Source: Camellia lanceoleosa
Taxonomy: Eukaryota > Streptophyta > Magnoliopsida > Ericales > Theaceae
Assembly: GCA_025200525.1 (NCBI GenBank)
Contig: CM045770.1
Location: forward strand, 88,126,084-88,190,083
Reading direction: 5' to 3'
Length of the DNA stretch: 64,000 nt
Shown piece by piece: positions 11,580 to 23,174 of the stretch. Positions within the stretch are counted from its first letter, which is position 1; every line of letters begins with the position of its first letter. The notes below the pieces were generated by a model, which had not been told where the DNA came from, did no database searches, and saw only the letters and a program-made list of their open reading frames with translations. The position numbers and the translations under genes are program-made.

Positions 11580-12530
11580 AGTGAAATGGATAATGCAAAT
11601 GAACCTGAATCATCATCCTCTGAGGCCAGAATGGCCAGACTTGAACAAATGATGGGACTGATAATTGAAAGACTAGATCAACAACCGAACCAACAGCCCC
11701 CACCTCCTCCTCCTCCGGTGCAAAAGCAGAATGTCTGAGAATGTGAATGCTAATGAGGTGGACATTATTGACCCATAAGTTCAAGAAGATGAAACCGCCG
11801 TCCTTTCGGGAGGCTTAGAACCCAAGGTCAAGCTTGGGTGCTTGAAACAGAAAAGTTGTTTGAAATGTTTCCGTGCTCCGAAGCCAATAAAGTACTGTTA
11901 GCAACCTTCACCCTTCAGGAAGAAGCAAGAAGGTGGTGGATGCTAGTCCGTGATACTAACACTGTAGTGACTTGGGCTCAGTTTAAGGAGTCCTTCTTTG
12001 AAAAGTATTTTCCCGATGTATCGAGAATGTAGAAAAATGCGGAGTTTGAACAACTAAGACAGGCAAAAGCGTGCATTTGAGTATGAGAAGAAATTCACTG
12101 AACTTGCTAGGTATGCACCACATATGGTGGACACCAAATATAAGAAGGCCAGGAGGTTTGAAGGCAGCCTTAGTGTTGCTATACAGGATCGAATAAATGT
12201 TTTGAAATTACCGACTTTTGTGGGTGTTCTCGACCGGGCATTGATGGCCGAGACGAATATTGCAGCAGTGAAACAATCTGAAACGCCAACCACTGAGTGG
12301 CAAGGAAAAAGGCAGAGTTTTAAATTCAAGAAAGGCAAGCATAACCCGACCAAGAAAGCGAGAATAATTGAGGTCGACTAGCCCCAAAGGGAGTGGGTTT
12401 ACTCCACCTGCTCGTATGTGGCAATAAGCACAAAGGGGTCTGCTGCAGTTGGAGCTTGTTTGGTGTGGCAAGGTAGGCCACGTAATTAAAGATCGTCCTC
12501 TCCGCATGAAGCCAGAGTAAAGCTACACCA
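11580..12530 (+). pseudogene. Tekay gag remnant
   Basis: Recognisable gag blocks are spread over several frames: EARMARLEQMMGLIIERL with a Gln/Pro-rich stretch, then LFEMFPCSEANKVLLATF and EEARRWWMLVRD (the capsid core), then KFTELARYAPHMVDTKYK-like and ARRFEGSLSVAIQDRI sequence up to 12,380. The zinc-knuckle region near 12,410-12,520 is broken: [13 protein letters not shown] sequence survives, but a base is missing just before it and the last cysteine codon is CGT (Arg). In-frame stops and shifts rule out a functional capsid. Confidence 0.8.
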
Positions 12531-12585
12531 GTATGACATCATTGCAACACCAAAACCGAACCCCAAAGCTACCGGGAAAGAGCCT

Positions 12586-14028
12586 GTGAGGCAGGGCCGA
12601 GTGTTTGCCCTAGTACCGGGAGACGTACAAAACACTGAGACTGTTGTGTCAGGTATCCTCTCTATCTGTGCTCAAAATGCTTATGTATTGATTGATTCGG
12701 GGTCTACACATTCGTATGTATCGCATGTTTTTTCGCGTAAATTGAATAGACCCTTAGAACCCATGAACTATCTGCTAGCTGTATCATCACCTGTTGGGGG
12801 ATCCATGACATGTGCATATATGTATCCTGCTTGTGAGATTATTGTTGGGGATATGCACTTATTTATTGATTTATTGCCATTGAATATTGATCACTTTGAT
12901 GTAATATTGGGGATGGATTGGTTACAAAAATATCATGCCACTATAGACTGTGTAACAAAACAAGTAGTTTTCCGTCCACCGGGTTTACCTGAATTTGTGT
13001 TTAATGGGAGTGGAGTAGTACCTCCTCCATATCTGATTTCTTCCGTGAAAGCTGTTAAACTGATTAGAAAGGGGTGTAAAGGATATATGTGTTCTGTACT
13101 GACTGTATCTGCTGATAATGATGTTAAAACTGATGTGAATTGCATTCCTATAGTTAGAGAATTCCTAGATGTACTTCCAGACGATCTACCAGGGGATTTG
13201 ATTGACAGGGAGATTGAATTTATTGTGGATGTAGTTCCGGGTACACAACCAATATCTAAAGCTCCTTACAGAATGGCTCCAACTGAACTGAAGGAATTGA
13301 AAGTACAATTGCAGGAATTGTTAGACAAGAAGTTTATCAGGCCCAGTACTTCACCGTGGGGTGCACCTGTTTTGTTTGTGAAGAAGAAAGATGGCTCACT
13401 GAGACTGTGCATTGACTATCGTGAATTGAACAAGGTAACTGTAAAGAATAAATATCCATTACCGCGTATTGATGATTTATTTGACCAGTTACAGGGTGCA
13501 CAAGTGTTTTCCAAGATTGATCTCAGATCAGGGTACCATCAACTGAAAGTTAAACCAGAAGACATTGATAAAACTGCTTTTAGAACGAGGTATGGCCACT
13601 TTGAATTTTTAGTTATGCCGTTCGGAGTTACGAATGCCCCTGCTGCATTTATGGACCTCATGAACAGAATTTTTAAACCATACCTTGATGATTTCATTGT
13701 GGTATTTATTGATGACATCTTGATTTATTCTAAGACTGTTGAAGAACATGAACATCATCTGATACTTGCCCTGCAAACCTTAAGAGAACAAAAACTGTAT
13801 GCTAAATTGTCTAAATGTGAATTTTGGCTTGATCATGTTATGTTTTTGGGGCATGTTGTTAGCAAAGATGGAATTTCTGTTGATCCGCAGAAAATTGAAG
13901 CTGTAGTGAACTGGCCTAGACCAACCAATGTGACTGAAGTCCGAAGCTTCTTGGGACTGGCTGGATATTACAGAAGGTTTGTCAAAGATTTCTCCAAAAT
14001 TGCCTTACCACTGACTCAGTTGACATAG
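12586..14028 (+). pseudogene. Tekay pol, part 1: protease and reverse transcriptase
   Basis: This is a 480-codon open frame. The aspartic protease domain has the active-site motif [12 protein letters not shown] near codon 37. The reverse transcriptase has [38 protein letters not shown] and the catalytic [10 protein letters not shown] near 13,707, the usual variant of the YVDD box. It ends at a TAG at 14,026 where related elements read through into RNase H, followed by a second stop near 14,090. The absence of stops over 1.4 kb suggests fairly recent activity. Confidence 0.92.
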
Positions 14029-14094
14029 AAAGGGATATCATTTGACTGGACTGACCAACGGGAATCAGCATTTCAAGAATTGAAAACCTGACTT

Positions 14095-15633
14095 GTGACT
14101 GCACCGATTCTGACTCTACCTTTAGGTACGGATGGTTATACTGTTTTTAGTGATGCTTCTCATAAGGGTTTGGGGTGTGTTTTAATGCAGAATGAGAAAG
14201 TTATTGCTTATGCTTTCCGACAGTTGAGACCGCATGAAAAGAACTACCCGACCCATGACTTAGAACTTGCTGCAGTAGTGTTTGCACTGAAAATTTGGCG
14301 TCACTATTTGTATGGAGCAACCTGTGAAGTGTACACTGACCACAAGAGCCTGAAGTACTTTTTCACTCAGAAAGAACTGAATATGAGACAGCGGAGATGG
14401 CTAGAACTGATCAAAGATTATGACCTACAGATTTTGTATCATCCGGGAAAAGCCAACACCGTTCTTAGATGCTTTGAGAAAATCGATTGGGAACTTAGCT
14501 TTGTTCTTGTTGGGACGAAGGAGTTGCTTTGTGACCTTGAAAAGTCTGAAATTGAAATTGTTTTGAAGGAACAAGGTGGAACCTTAGCTGCTATTTCTGC
14601 TCAACCAGCATTAATTGAAGAAATTAAGGAGAAACAACAACTGGATGATTACTTGAAGAAGATCATCGAAGAAAAAGATTCAAAACCGAGACCGGGGTTC
14701 GAATTTGAGAACAATGTTTTGAAATTTCAAGAAAGACTGTGTGTACCAAATGACACTGAATTGAAAAGAAGAGTTCTGCAAGAAGGCCACAGTTCGAAGT
14801 TTTCGATTCACCCAGGGAATACGAAAATGTACCAAGATCTGAAACAGAATTTTTGGTGGCCAGGAATGAAGAAGGAAATTGCCGACTTTGTGTCAAAATG
14901 TCTTCACTGCCAACAAGTTAAAGCGGAACATCAGCGACCCGCAGGCTTACTGCAACCCTTACCCATACCAGAGTGGAAATGGGAGCATATCACGATGGAT
15001 TTTATCGTTGGATTACCTCGCTCCAGGAAAGGTATGGACTCTATTTGGGTTATTGTTGATAGATTGACTAAATCTGCACACTTCCTACTTGTCAAGATAA
15101 TTTTTAATGCGGACAAATTGGCTGTTATCTATATTGATGAAATTGTGAGACTGCACGGAGTGCCTGTGTCTATTGTTTCTGACAGGGATTCGAAGTTTAC
15201 ATCGAGGTTCTGGCAAAGCCTACAGACTGCATTGGGTACTGAATTGAAGCTGAGTAGCGCATATCATCCTCAGACAGATGGCCAGTCAGAAAGGACCATC
15301 CAAACTTTAGAGGATCTACTGAGAATGTGTGTACTTGATTTTCAGGAAAATTGGGAAAGTCATTTGCCGTTGGCTGAATTCGCCTACAACAACAACTACC
15401 ATTCGAGTATTGGTATGGCGCCCTTCGAGGCATTGTATGGCAGAAAGTGTAGATCTCCAATCTGCTGGGCAGAAGTTGGAGATGGGCCATTGCTTGGGCC
15501 CGAAATTGTTTATGAAACAACTGAAAAGATAAAACTGATACAACAGATAAAAGCGCCTGCAGTGAGCGGAAGAGTTATGCAGATATTAGAAGACGGGACA
15601 GAGAGTATGAAGTGGGTGATCACGTGTTTGTGA
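14095..15633 (+). pseudogene. Tekay pol, part 2: RNase H and integrase
   Basis: This frame continues the polyprotein after two stops. RNase H is represented by [36 protein letters not shown] and [14 protein letters not shown]. The integrase has the HHCC zinc finger (ending [11 protein letters not shown] near 14,920) and the DDE core with Asp in [10 protein letters not shown], Asp in [12 protein letters not shown] and Glu in [15 protein letters not shown] frameshift near 15,600 moves the remainder into the next frame. Confidence 0.92.
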
Positions 15634-16079
15634 AAGTGACACCAATGAAAGGCCAGACTCGTTTTGGAGTCAAAGGCAAGTTAGCGCCAAGGTATGTCGG
15701 ACCGTATCAGATTATTGAGAAAATCAATCTGGTGGCGTATCAAGTTGCGTTTCCTCCTGAAATGGAGCATATGCATAACGTCTTCCACATTTCGATGTTG
15801 AGAGACTATCTTCGAGATCTGTTTCATGTGATTGAGCCTACTCGAATAGTGCTTAGTGATGACTACACTTACGAGGAACGGCCTATACAGATTGTGAACC
15901 GACGGATCAAGAAACTAAGAAACAAAGAGATCCCGCTAGTGAAAGTTGATTGGCAGAACCATGGTGGTGTGTATGCCACTTGGGAAAGGGAAGATGACAT
16001 GGCTAAAAGATATCCTGATTTGTTTCCGCTGAATCCTGTTTTCTTCCAGACTGAAGGTAACTCGAGTTTAGAGAACTAA
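15612..16079 (+). pseudogene. Tekay integrase C-terminus with chromodomain
   Basis: The overlapping frame carries the GPY/F module (RFGVKGKLAPRYVGPYQII) and HNVFHISMLRDYL, and ends in a chromodomain-like fold: RPIQIVNRRIKKLRNKEI, PLVKVDWQN and ATWEREDDMAKRYPDLF. Chromodomains of this type direct chromovirus integration to particular chromatin. The preceding frameshift separates it from the integrase core. Confidence 0.88.
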
Positions 16080-16086
16080 ACTCCTT

Positions 16087-16095
16087 ATAAGGAGG
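16087..16095 (+). promoter_or_regulatory. Polypurine tract of the Tekay element
   Basis: ATAAGGAGG abuts the 3' LTR and would prime plus-strand synthesis. It is short, and the LTR start here reads CGTAAC instead of TGTAAC, so a mutation has hit the terminal T. Confidence 0.6.
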
Positions 16096-18474
16096 CGTAA
16101 CAACCCTCGATTCTTAGATTAACCACTGAATTACGTACTGATTACTGTTAAACTGAACTGATAATGACTGATAATTGGATTGAACGAAGTACTGAATAAA
16201 CTGATTGAAATCGAAACTGAAATTGAATAGGTTTATTTATTGAATTGCATATTGCATCTGTTTGATTGAATGACTATCTGTTCGAATTCGTATGTTTAAC
16301 TGTTAATTGAAGGCCTTATCGGCGGCCGAATTAGGAACCGTTTAGTGTTTTGTAATCAGGAGAATATTTGTGATTTAATGATATATTTATCTGAAAATTG
16401 ATTAGGAATGGTTAGATTAGATTAAAATAAGTTAAATCAAAGAGTCGCCTTATTTACGGAATTGCCATCAAAGTCGGGCCTTTGTTTATTATATGTGGAG
16501 CCTTATTACATGCAACCAAAACATTTCTATCAGCCATTTTGTGAAGTGAGAACCGACTAGAGAGAGAGAAATGAGAGAATTGTGAAATCAACTAGGAAAT
16601 TGGCTTGTATACTTGAAGAGATTGAAGAGTAGTTGCTAATTGAACTCATAAACCTTGAAATTGACACTCTAGGTAAGGAGATCATCTTCTTCTTGTTGTC
16701 TTGAGCTAAATCTTGCATGTTTCATGCATCATTGTAGAGCTAAGCCATGTTTTAAGTTCAAGAATGTTGAATTGAAGCTCCATTGTTGCATGCATGGCCA
16801 TTTTGGTGCATTCTTGAGTTGAATTCATAATGGATTGTACATGCATGCTTAAGTTTTTATCAAAGCCCATGTTTTCACTTTGTTTTCCAAGTATGGAGTT
16901 CATTTGAGCTAGTTTAGAAGCTTGAAATTGTTTAAAGTGCATGCATGTCATGTTTGCATGATATTCATGAAATCGGTTTCAAATTGAGTTTGAATTTAAA
17001 CACCCTTGGGCCTTGATTTCTTAAATTGAGCTTTAAAACTTGTTATTCTATGTGTTTAAAAGAGTTTTCTAGAAAATGGGCTCAAGAGGATCGAATTTGG
17101 AGCATCAAAACTTGGTTTGGAGCTTGGAGGTCGAATTTGGATTTTCCAGATTTTGGTCGTCCGCTCGAGCGGGGAAAACAAGTTCCCAGTATTTTTTTGA
17201 CCTGCGTTGCAGTCCGCTCGAGCGGAGAAATTCGCGCTCGAGCGGATAAATCGCGCATCCAGCATCTTGCACTGTGCATCAGCCCGCTCGAGCGGGGGAA
17301 TGTACGCTCGAGCGGAGGGTTGTGTCTCACGCTCGAGCGGGGAAGTTGACGCTCGAGCGGGGACCTTTGTTTGCTTGTCCGCTCGAGCGGGGAAACCTGC
17401 GCTCGAGCGGAGGCCCTGTTTCACTGAAAATTCTGAAATTGATTTCTGTGCACATCTTTGCATCCTCATCCCATCCTAGGCATTCTTAGGCCTAGTTTAA
17501 GGCATCTTAATGAGGATTTAGACATAGAACCACACCGAGGCAATTTAGGGATTTAATTATCATCCTTTCGACTGTGCACTTAGTGTGTGTGTTCTACTTG
17601 TTAATTGTTTAGGGTTGGCTCTCGGGGACGCGCTCTAGCTGCTATTAGCCCAATCTCTGTGAGTAACAATTGTGTAAAGATATGTTCAAAATGGTTATCT
17701 TTGAATATTGAACTGAACTGTTTATTGAACTGATATTGTTTACTGAATGAATGTATGTCCTGTATTCTGAACTGTACTGTGGCATCCTTAGCATTCTTTA
17801 TTCTTTATTCTGAGCTCTGTCGGTTCCTTGTGGAACCATACATTCTTGATTGATGGCCATCATTCTTTGTTGGTTCTGTTAAGACCGGTCGCTTTGGACC
17901 CTCTTGTTATAGGCTAATGGGTGTACCACATATGGTGATTGGTAAAATCTTGTTTAATGAACTGATTTCATTACTGAAAGGACATTCATTCATAACCTCT
18001 TTACGCTGTATGTTATTCACTGGGCTTTAGCTCACTGTTTATATATATATGTAGGTTCTCAACAACCAGACCGGAGCTAGGAGCGTGGGTTAATCCCCAG
18101 TTTTGTCAAGCCAGCCTATGTGCCTCACTGCGAGGTTTCGAGTTGCCATGCTATGGCTTGGGGTGTTTTTGTGTCCCCTATCGGTCTCCTTACTATTTGT
18201 ACTACTGTATAGGCGCCTTTTTTTCTTGTCTTTGTATCGAGGATTAGGTTCCGTCTCGACTGTTTGTATATGATCGTATAGATGTCTTTGTTTTTGAACT
18301 GTATGAATGCATGAAAAATGTTTTTGGCATCTGATTTTCCTGACTCAATGGACACTAGTTATTTCTTGTATTGGCCAGTTACGTGATTGCTTAATCAGAC
18401 ATCGTCAACAGGCCTTCGATAATCTCTTGACATCGCGATATGCTAAACCCATACTGGCGGTTTGGGTCGTGACA
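16096..18474 (+). repeat. 3' LTR of the Tekay element
   Basis: It matches the 5' LTR at both ends and is followed directly by the TAATC duplication. The array of CTCGAG palindromes here is complete, unlike in the 5' LTR. Confidence 0.92.
17161..17410 (+). repeat. Array of nine paired 12-bp palindromes
   Basis: Nine copies of (C/A/G)CGCTCGAGCGG lie at 17161, 17213, 17234, 17284, 17304, 17329, 17349, 17379 and 17399. Apart from the first they form four pairs with starts 20-21 bp apart (12-bp palindrome, 8-9-bp spacer, 12-bp palindrome). The pairs themselves are about 45-71 bp apart. The motif is self-complementary over 10-12 bases and rich in CpG, in contrast to the AT-rich LTR around it. The overlapping open frames on both strands are a consequence of the palindromes. 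Confidence 0.95.
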
Positions 18475-19218
18475 TAATCCTCGATAACAAAGACAAGAAA
18501 AGCAAGAGACAGTCTATACAAGAGTACAAAACAAGAAGGAGACCGGGGACAAAAACACCCTGCCATAGCATGGCAACTCTAACCTCGCAGTGAGCTAAAG
18601 CCAATAACATAATACGAAGATGTTATGAATGAATGTCCTACAAGAATGAAACCTTCATTAACCAAGATTTCGATCTTCAAGATTTCATCAATCACCATAT
18701 GTGGTACACCCATTAGCCTATAAACAAGAGGTCCAAAGGACCGGTCTTAAGACTCCAACAAAGAATGATGGCCATCAATCAAGAAGATGGTTCCACAAGG
18801 AACCGATAGAGCTCAGAATAAGTAGTAAAGTAAGCGATAAGTGCTAAGGATGCCACAATACAGATTCGTAATACTGGACATACATTCATTCAAGAATAAT
18901 ATCTCAATAAATTCCATTCAAGATTCAAAAGATAACCATTTTGAACATATCTTTACACAATCGTTACTCACAGAGATTGGGCTAATAGCGACTAGAGCGT
19001 GTTCTAGAGCCAACCCTAAACAGTTAACAAATAGAACACACACTAAGTTTCACAGTCGGGAAGGATGATAATTAAATCCCTAAATTTCCTCGGTGTGGTT
19101 CTACGTCTAAATCCTCATTAAGATGTCTTAAACTAGGCCTAAGAATGCCTAGGATGAGATGAGGATGCAAAAATACAGTTGGAAGGCATTTTTCAAAAGT
19201 TCTTTGAAAACAGGGTCT

Positions 19219-19407
19219 CGCCGGCGAGCCTTCCTTCGCCGGCGAGGTTGCAAAATCAAGGGCTTCGCCGGCGAACAATCCTTCGCCGGCGGTCCGATGA
19301 AACAAGAAAAGTATCAATGCTCGATTTTACGCTCGAGCCACCAATCCTTCGCCGGCGTGGCTCGAGGAAACGTTGGTCGCTCGGCGAGAATCCTTCGCCG
19401 GCGAAGA
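19219..19407 (-). repeat. Array of CGCCGGCG palindromes in the reversed LTR
   Basis: At the position homologous to the CTCGAG array, this copy has six CGCCGGCG palindromes (best form TTCGCCGGCGAA at 19,264-19,275), with two pairs 18 bp apart (19,219/19,237 and 19,266/19,284). Only one or two CTCGAG motifs remain (19,332, 19,361). Confidence 0.85.
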
Positions 19408-20535
19408 AGCCAAATATGGAATTTCCAGATTTGCCTTCCAAGCTCAAACCAAGCATTCTCAACTCAATTCTCGACCTCTTGGGCCCAAATTCTGGAAAAT
19501 ACATCCCAAAACAATGTATAACAAGTTTCAAAAGCCAATTTATGAATTCAAGCTCCAAAGGTGAGTCAATTAAATCCAAAATTCAAACCCATTTTCAAGA
19601 ACAATTTCAATACATGCAATGCATGAGTTTTTAACCAAATTTAAGGTTCAAATCTTGCTCTAATGAGCTCAATAGTTGGAAAACAAAATGAAAACATGGA
19701 CTTTGATAGAAACATGAGCATGCATGTACAATCTACCATGAATTCAACTTCAAAATGCACCAATTCAAGCATGCATGCAACAATGGAGTTCCAATTCAAC
19801 ATATATGAGCAATTTCATGACTTAACTTCTCTATAACCATGATACATGCAAGATGGAACTCAAAGACAACAAGAAGAAGATGGATTCACTTACCTAAGTC
19901 TCAATTATAAGTCTTGCAAGCTCAATTTAGCAATTCTTCAAGAGTAAGCCAATACACAAGATGAAATCACTCTCTCACTCTAACTCTCTCCCTTGGTCGG
20001 CTATACACTCAAAATATGGCTGAGGGAAATGTTGTCTCTAAGTGTAAGGCTCAAACAATGATAAGAATAAATAAAAACCACTCAATGGCAATTTGCTAGA
20101 TAAGCCTAAGTTTGCAATTAGCTCATTTTAATCTAGTTTAATCATACCTAATCACAATTTTCAGATAAATATACCATTAAATCACAAATATTCTACTGAT
20201 CCCAAAACTCTAAACGGTTTCTAATTCGGCCGCCGATAAGGCCTTCAATTAGCAGTTTAAACACATGAATTCAAACAGATAATCAATCAATCAAACAGAT
20301 GCAATATGCAATTCAATAGATAAACTTATTCAATTTCGCCGATTTCAATCACCCATTCAAGATTTGATTAATTCAATTATCAGTCATTATCAGTTCAGTT
20401 TAGCAGTAACCAATAGCTAATTCAGTAGTTTATCGGTAATCAGTACGAGGGTTGTTACAATAAGGTAACAAAAGAAACTTCAAACACAAGTTTAGTTAAG
20501 GAATAAAGAACACTATTACTAAAGAAAGGTTGTCA

Positions 20536-20885
20536 AACACAAATTTTTTTTTTTGAATTTTAGTCTAATTTCTAAAATGACATTATCAATGAAACTAAAT
20601 TGGTGTCATATAAAAAATTTGAAAATACATTTGATACAATTAGAATTATAAGGACCAAATTGATAAAGAAGAGAAACTGTACAGAAATTATGTGCATGAT
20701 TTATCTCTTTCTTTCTTTTTCTTTTTGTTTGAAAATTTTAATTATATTTTTTAAGATTATGAAAGCTGGTGGGGATAGTGTTGATTATGTTATGATGACA
20801 ATGATCATAAAGTAACAAAAGAAACTTCAAACAGAAGTTTAGTTTAAGACTAAAGAACACTTATATCATTAAGGTTGTCAATATT
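20536..20885. repeat. Copy B of the duplicated host segment
   Basis: This matches 7880-8365 plus 8740-8772 plus 20,465-20,535 in order, without the MITE and LTR. GATCATAAAGTAACAAAAG at about 20,802-20,820 is the empty-site counterpart of the LTR target. Confidence 0.6.
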
Positions 20886-21061
20886 CTAAAAAAGTAATCA
20901 TGTTTTTAATTTTATCTTGTAGTGGACCATGAATGGACCCTATGATCATGTAACCATTTTCTAAGAGTAATTCTCATTAAATCTCTGTATTTAGACCATA
21001 AATTTAGAAAAAAATTTATAAAAAAAAAAGAGCAAGAAAATGTAAGCGAAATGTCAATGAA

Positions 21062-21093
<32 letters not shown>

Positions 21094-22695
21094 TCCCCCT
21101 TTTTCCTTTTCAAATTTCTATCTAAATCTATAATCCAAACAGATCCTAAATGCTCTCTTTTTTGCCAATGCATATCTATTTGACTCTTGTGCTTGTTTGT
21201 GTGCAAACTTAACTGCACTTATTTTGTTATAATTACACTTGTCTATTTTTTTTCTTCTTTCCTTCAATGTTACATCTTCACCAACATAATATTTACAGTA
21301 CTACTTGCCATTTGCATTTTTTTTTTTTTTTTACATCATAGAAACATTCTCACTTCATATGATTGTTTTATTTGAGAGGGAGAAGGGGTGGGAGTGAAAC
21401 TCGAATCATGGACCTAGCTGGGCAAAGCCCTCACACTGGAGCTATTTGTGGGTTCCATTTACATGTTGATGCGTCTTGGCCCCATTGTATATGATAATTT
21501 CAATTTATTGGAAAGGCAATGAAACTGAAAGAATTGATCCAATAGTTAAAACCCACATGGTATAACTTGGTGGTAAAACATGATTTTGGTTATAGTAGGC
21601 TATAACCAAACATGATTTTGATCTTTGGTTAGTGAATTGTTGTACCAAGATAGTACATTGACAGAGTTGAAAGGCAAAATTTTAAGCTCCGATTGGCAAT
21701 CTCTGAAAAAAAAAACAAAAAAAACAAAACAAAATAAAACAAAACAAAAAAATGTTGTCATTTCTTTTAGCATGAGATATTTGTATTTCATGTATTACTC
21801 GGGTTTTTTTTCTAGCCTTTAGCATCAAACTACTTTGCAATTGCCCAAAAGCGAAATCCACTTTAGAGCTTTTCACTCCACCTCCCATTAATTTTACTGA
21901 TGTGATACAAGTTTTTATTCTTATTTTGGAATATATTCATTATTCATGATGAGAAGGGCCTAAAGATACAACTCAAGGAAAGTGAGTGTGTTGGTTATAG
22001 TGATATCCACATGTCACCCACACATTACTTCATGTACATCCATTTTAACTAATTGTGTCAAGTCATTTAGGAAGAGAAGTTATGCAATAGGTTGGATTTA
22101 GCATCATGTTTGATTGGCACATTAAAACGGTAAGATTGAGTGATGATAATATTAGTGGTAATATTAAGTTATAGATGTAAGATAAATTATGTTTATTTGT
22201 ATATTTATATGGTTTCATTGCTTGGTTAAGATTTATAAAGTTACTTAAAAAATTCTTATTATATAAAATGTGATTTGTTATTTTTATAAAGTGGCGTATA
22301 AATAGTCTTTTCACATCCAATCTCATGAAGAAGATTAGCAATTCCACCTCTCCATGCAAATGCTAATCTTCTTTTTAGATGACATTAATAGTCTCGTAGA
22401 ACTCTTCCGCTTCGTTTGGCAAGATGGTTGAGATTAATTGAATCCACTAAAAAACAAAATAAGCTATATGGAAGGTAGGATTCTTTTTCACAGGAAAAGT
22501 GAGATAATGCGCCCCTTCTTATATTCTGTAAAGAGAAACCAAATTGTTAGTATCACTCCCAACCATGGTTGGTCGGGAAGACCTTCCAATGGTCAAGTCA
22601 GAATATTGTTCGGTCATGAGAGAGTTTTATTTTGAGAGAGGGTTTTTAAATTACCTTTGATTTGTCTACTTTGCTTCACTTGCTTTACCTTTTAT
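20886..22695. other. AT-rich intergenic region
   Basis: It includes a CA/TA microsatellite at about 21,063-21,092. No gene or transposon boundary can be supported. Confidence 0.5.
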
Positions 22696-23166
22696 TAGGG
22701 CTGTGTAAAATACCGCCCAATCCGCTAAAACCGTATCGATCCGCATCAATGCGCACCGCTCTAACCGCGGTTTAAACTTTAAAATTTATAATCCACCAAC
22801 CGAACCGCTCTACTCCGCTCCGCTATAGTTAATATATATATATATATATATATTTAACTTCCAATGAAATATCAATGTAAAAATAAGTGTGAGAGAGATT
22901 TAAGATATGAAATTTATTACAAATTAGTGGTTATATATATAAAACATATTATGTAAAATTACTTTGTGTTATATATCTAAAAAATATTATACAAATTAGT
23001 GTTATATATTATGCAAATGTATGATAATTAGATAGAATATTCTTCAAACCACCAATCCGTCAAAAATCGCCAAAATCGCAATTTGTCAATCCGCTAATTC
23101 GTGAACCCGCCATTCGGTTTGTAATTTTACTCTCAAACTGCCCGAACTACACCACGCACACTCATA
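22696..23166. mobile_element. hAT-like non-autonomous element (471 bp)
   Basis: CCTTTTAT flanks both ends exactly (22,688-22,695 and 23,167-23,174), an 8-bp hAT-type duplication. The ends TAGGGCTGTG and (right end reversed) TATGAGTGTG match the common hAT form TAGGGGTGTG. A partial reversed copy of its right half lies at 52,847-53,045. The interior is AT-rich with CCGC-containing ends and no transposase. Confidence 0.8.
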
Positions 23167-23174
23167 CCTTTTAT

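Larger units (their letters stand above)
9036..18474 (+). mobile_element. Full-length Tekay/Del-lineage Ty3/gypsy chromovirus (decayed)
   Basis: The element has 5' LTR 9036-11380, tRNA-Met primer site, gag, pol with protease, RT, RNase H and integrase plus chromodomain, polypurine tract and 3' LTR 16096-18474, total 9.4 kb. TAATC flanks both ends (9031-9035 and 18,475-18,479), a perfect 5-bp target duplication. The chromodomain after integrase, the GPY/F module and the tRNA-Met primer site place it in the chromoviruses, and the long LTRs and chromodomain type fit Tekay. Gag and pol contain stops and frameshifts, so this copy is non-autonomous. Confidence 0.93.
8773..20459 (-). mobile_element. 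Reversed Tekay-type solo LTR, split by a nested element
   Basis: Reading the minus strand, an LTR starts TGTAACAACCC at 20,459 and ends GGGTCGTGACA at 8773, the same ends as the intact element inside it. It is interrupted between 9035 and 18,480 by a complete element of the same family. ATAAG occurs immediately outside both outer ends (8768-8772 and 20,460-20,464). No internal region accompanies it, so it is a solo LTR left by LTR-LTR recombination. Its LTR sequence (8773-9035 plus 18,480-20,459) totals about 2.24 kb. Confidence 0.87.

Noticed and set aside
17026..17479. Open frames of 70-137 codons on both strands across the palindrome array (RSSG, ARAG, LERG repeats)
   Set aside because: They arise because CGCTCGAGCGG reads without stops in all frames. 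The 5' LTR and solo LTR do not preserve the same frame.
21380..21450. tRNA-derived SINE
   Set aside because: A box-B-like GAAACTCGAATCATGG occurs, but no box A, no tail and no duplication could be identified.
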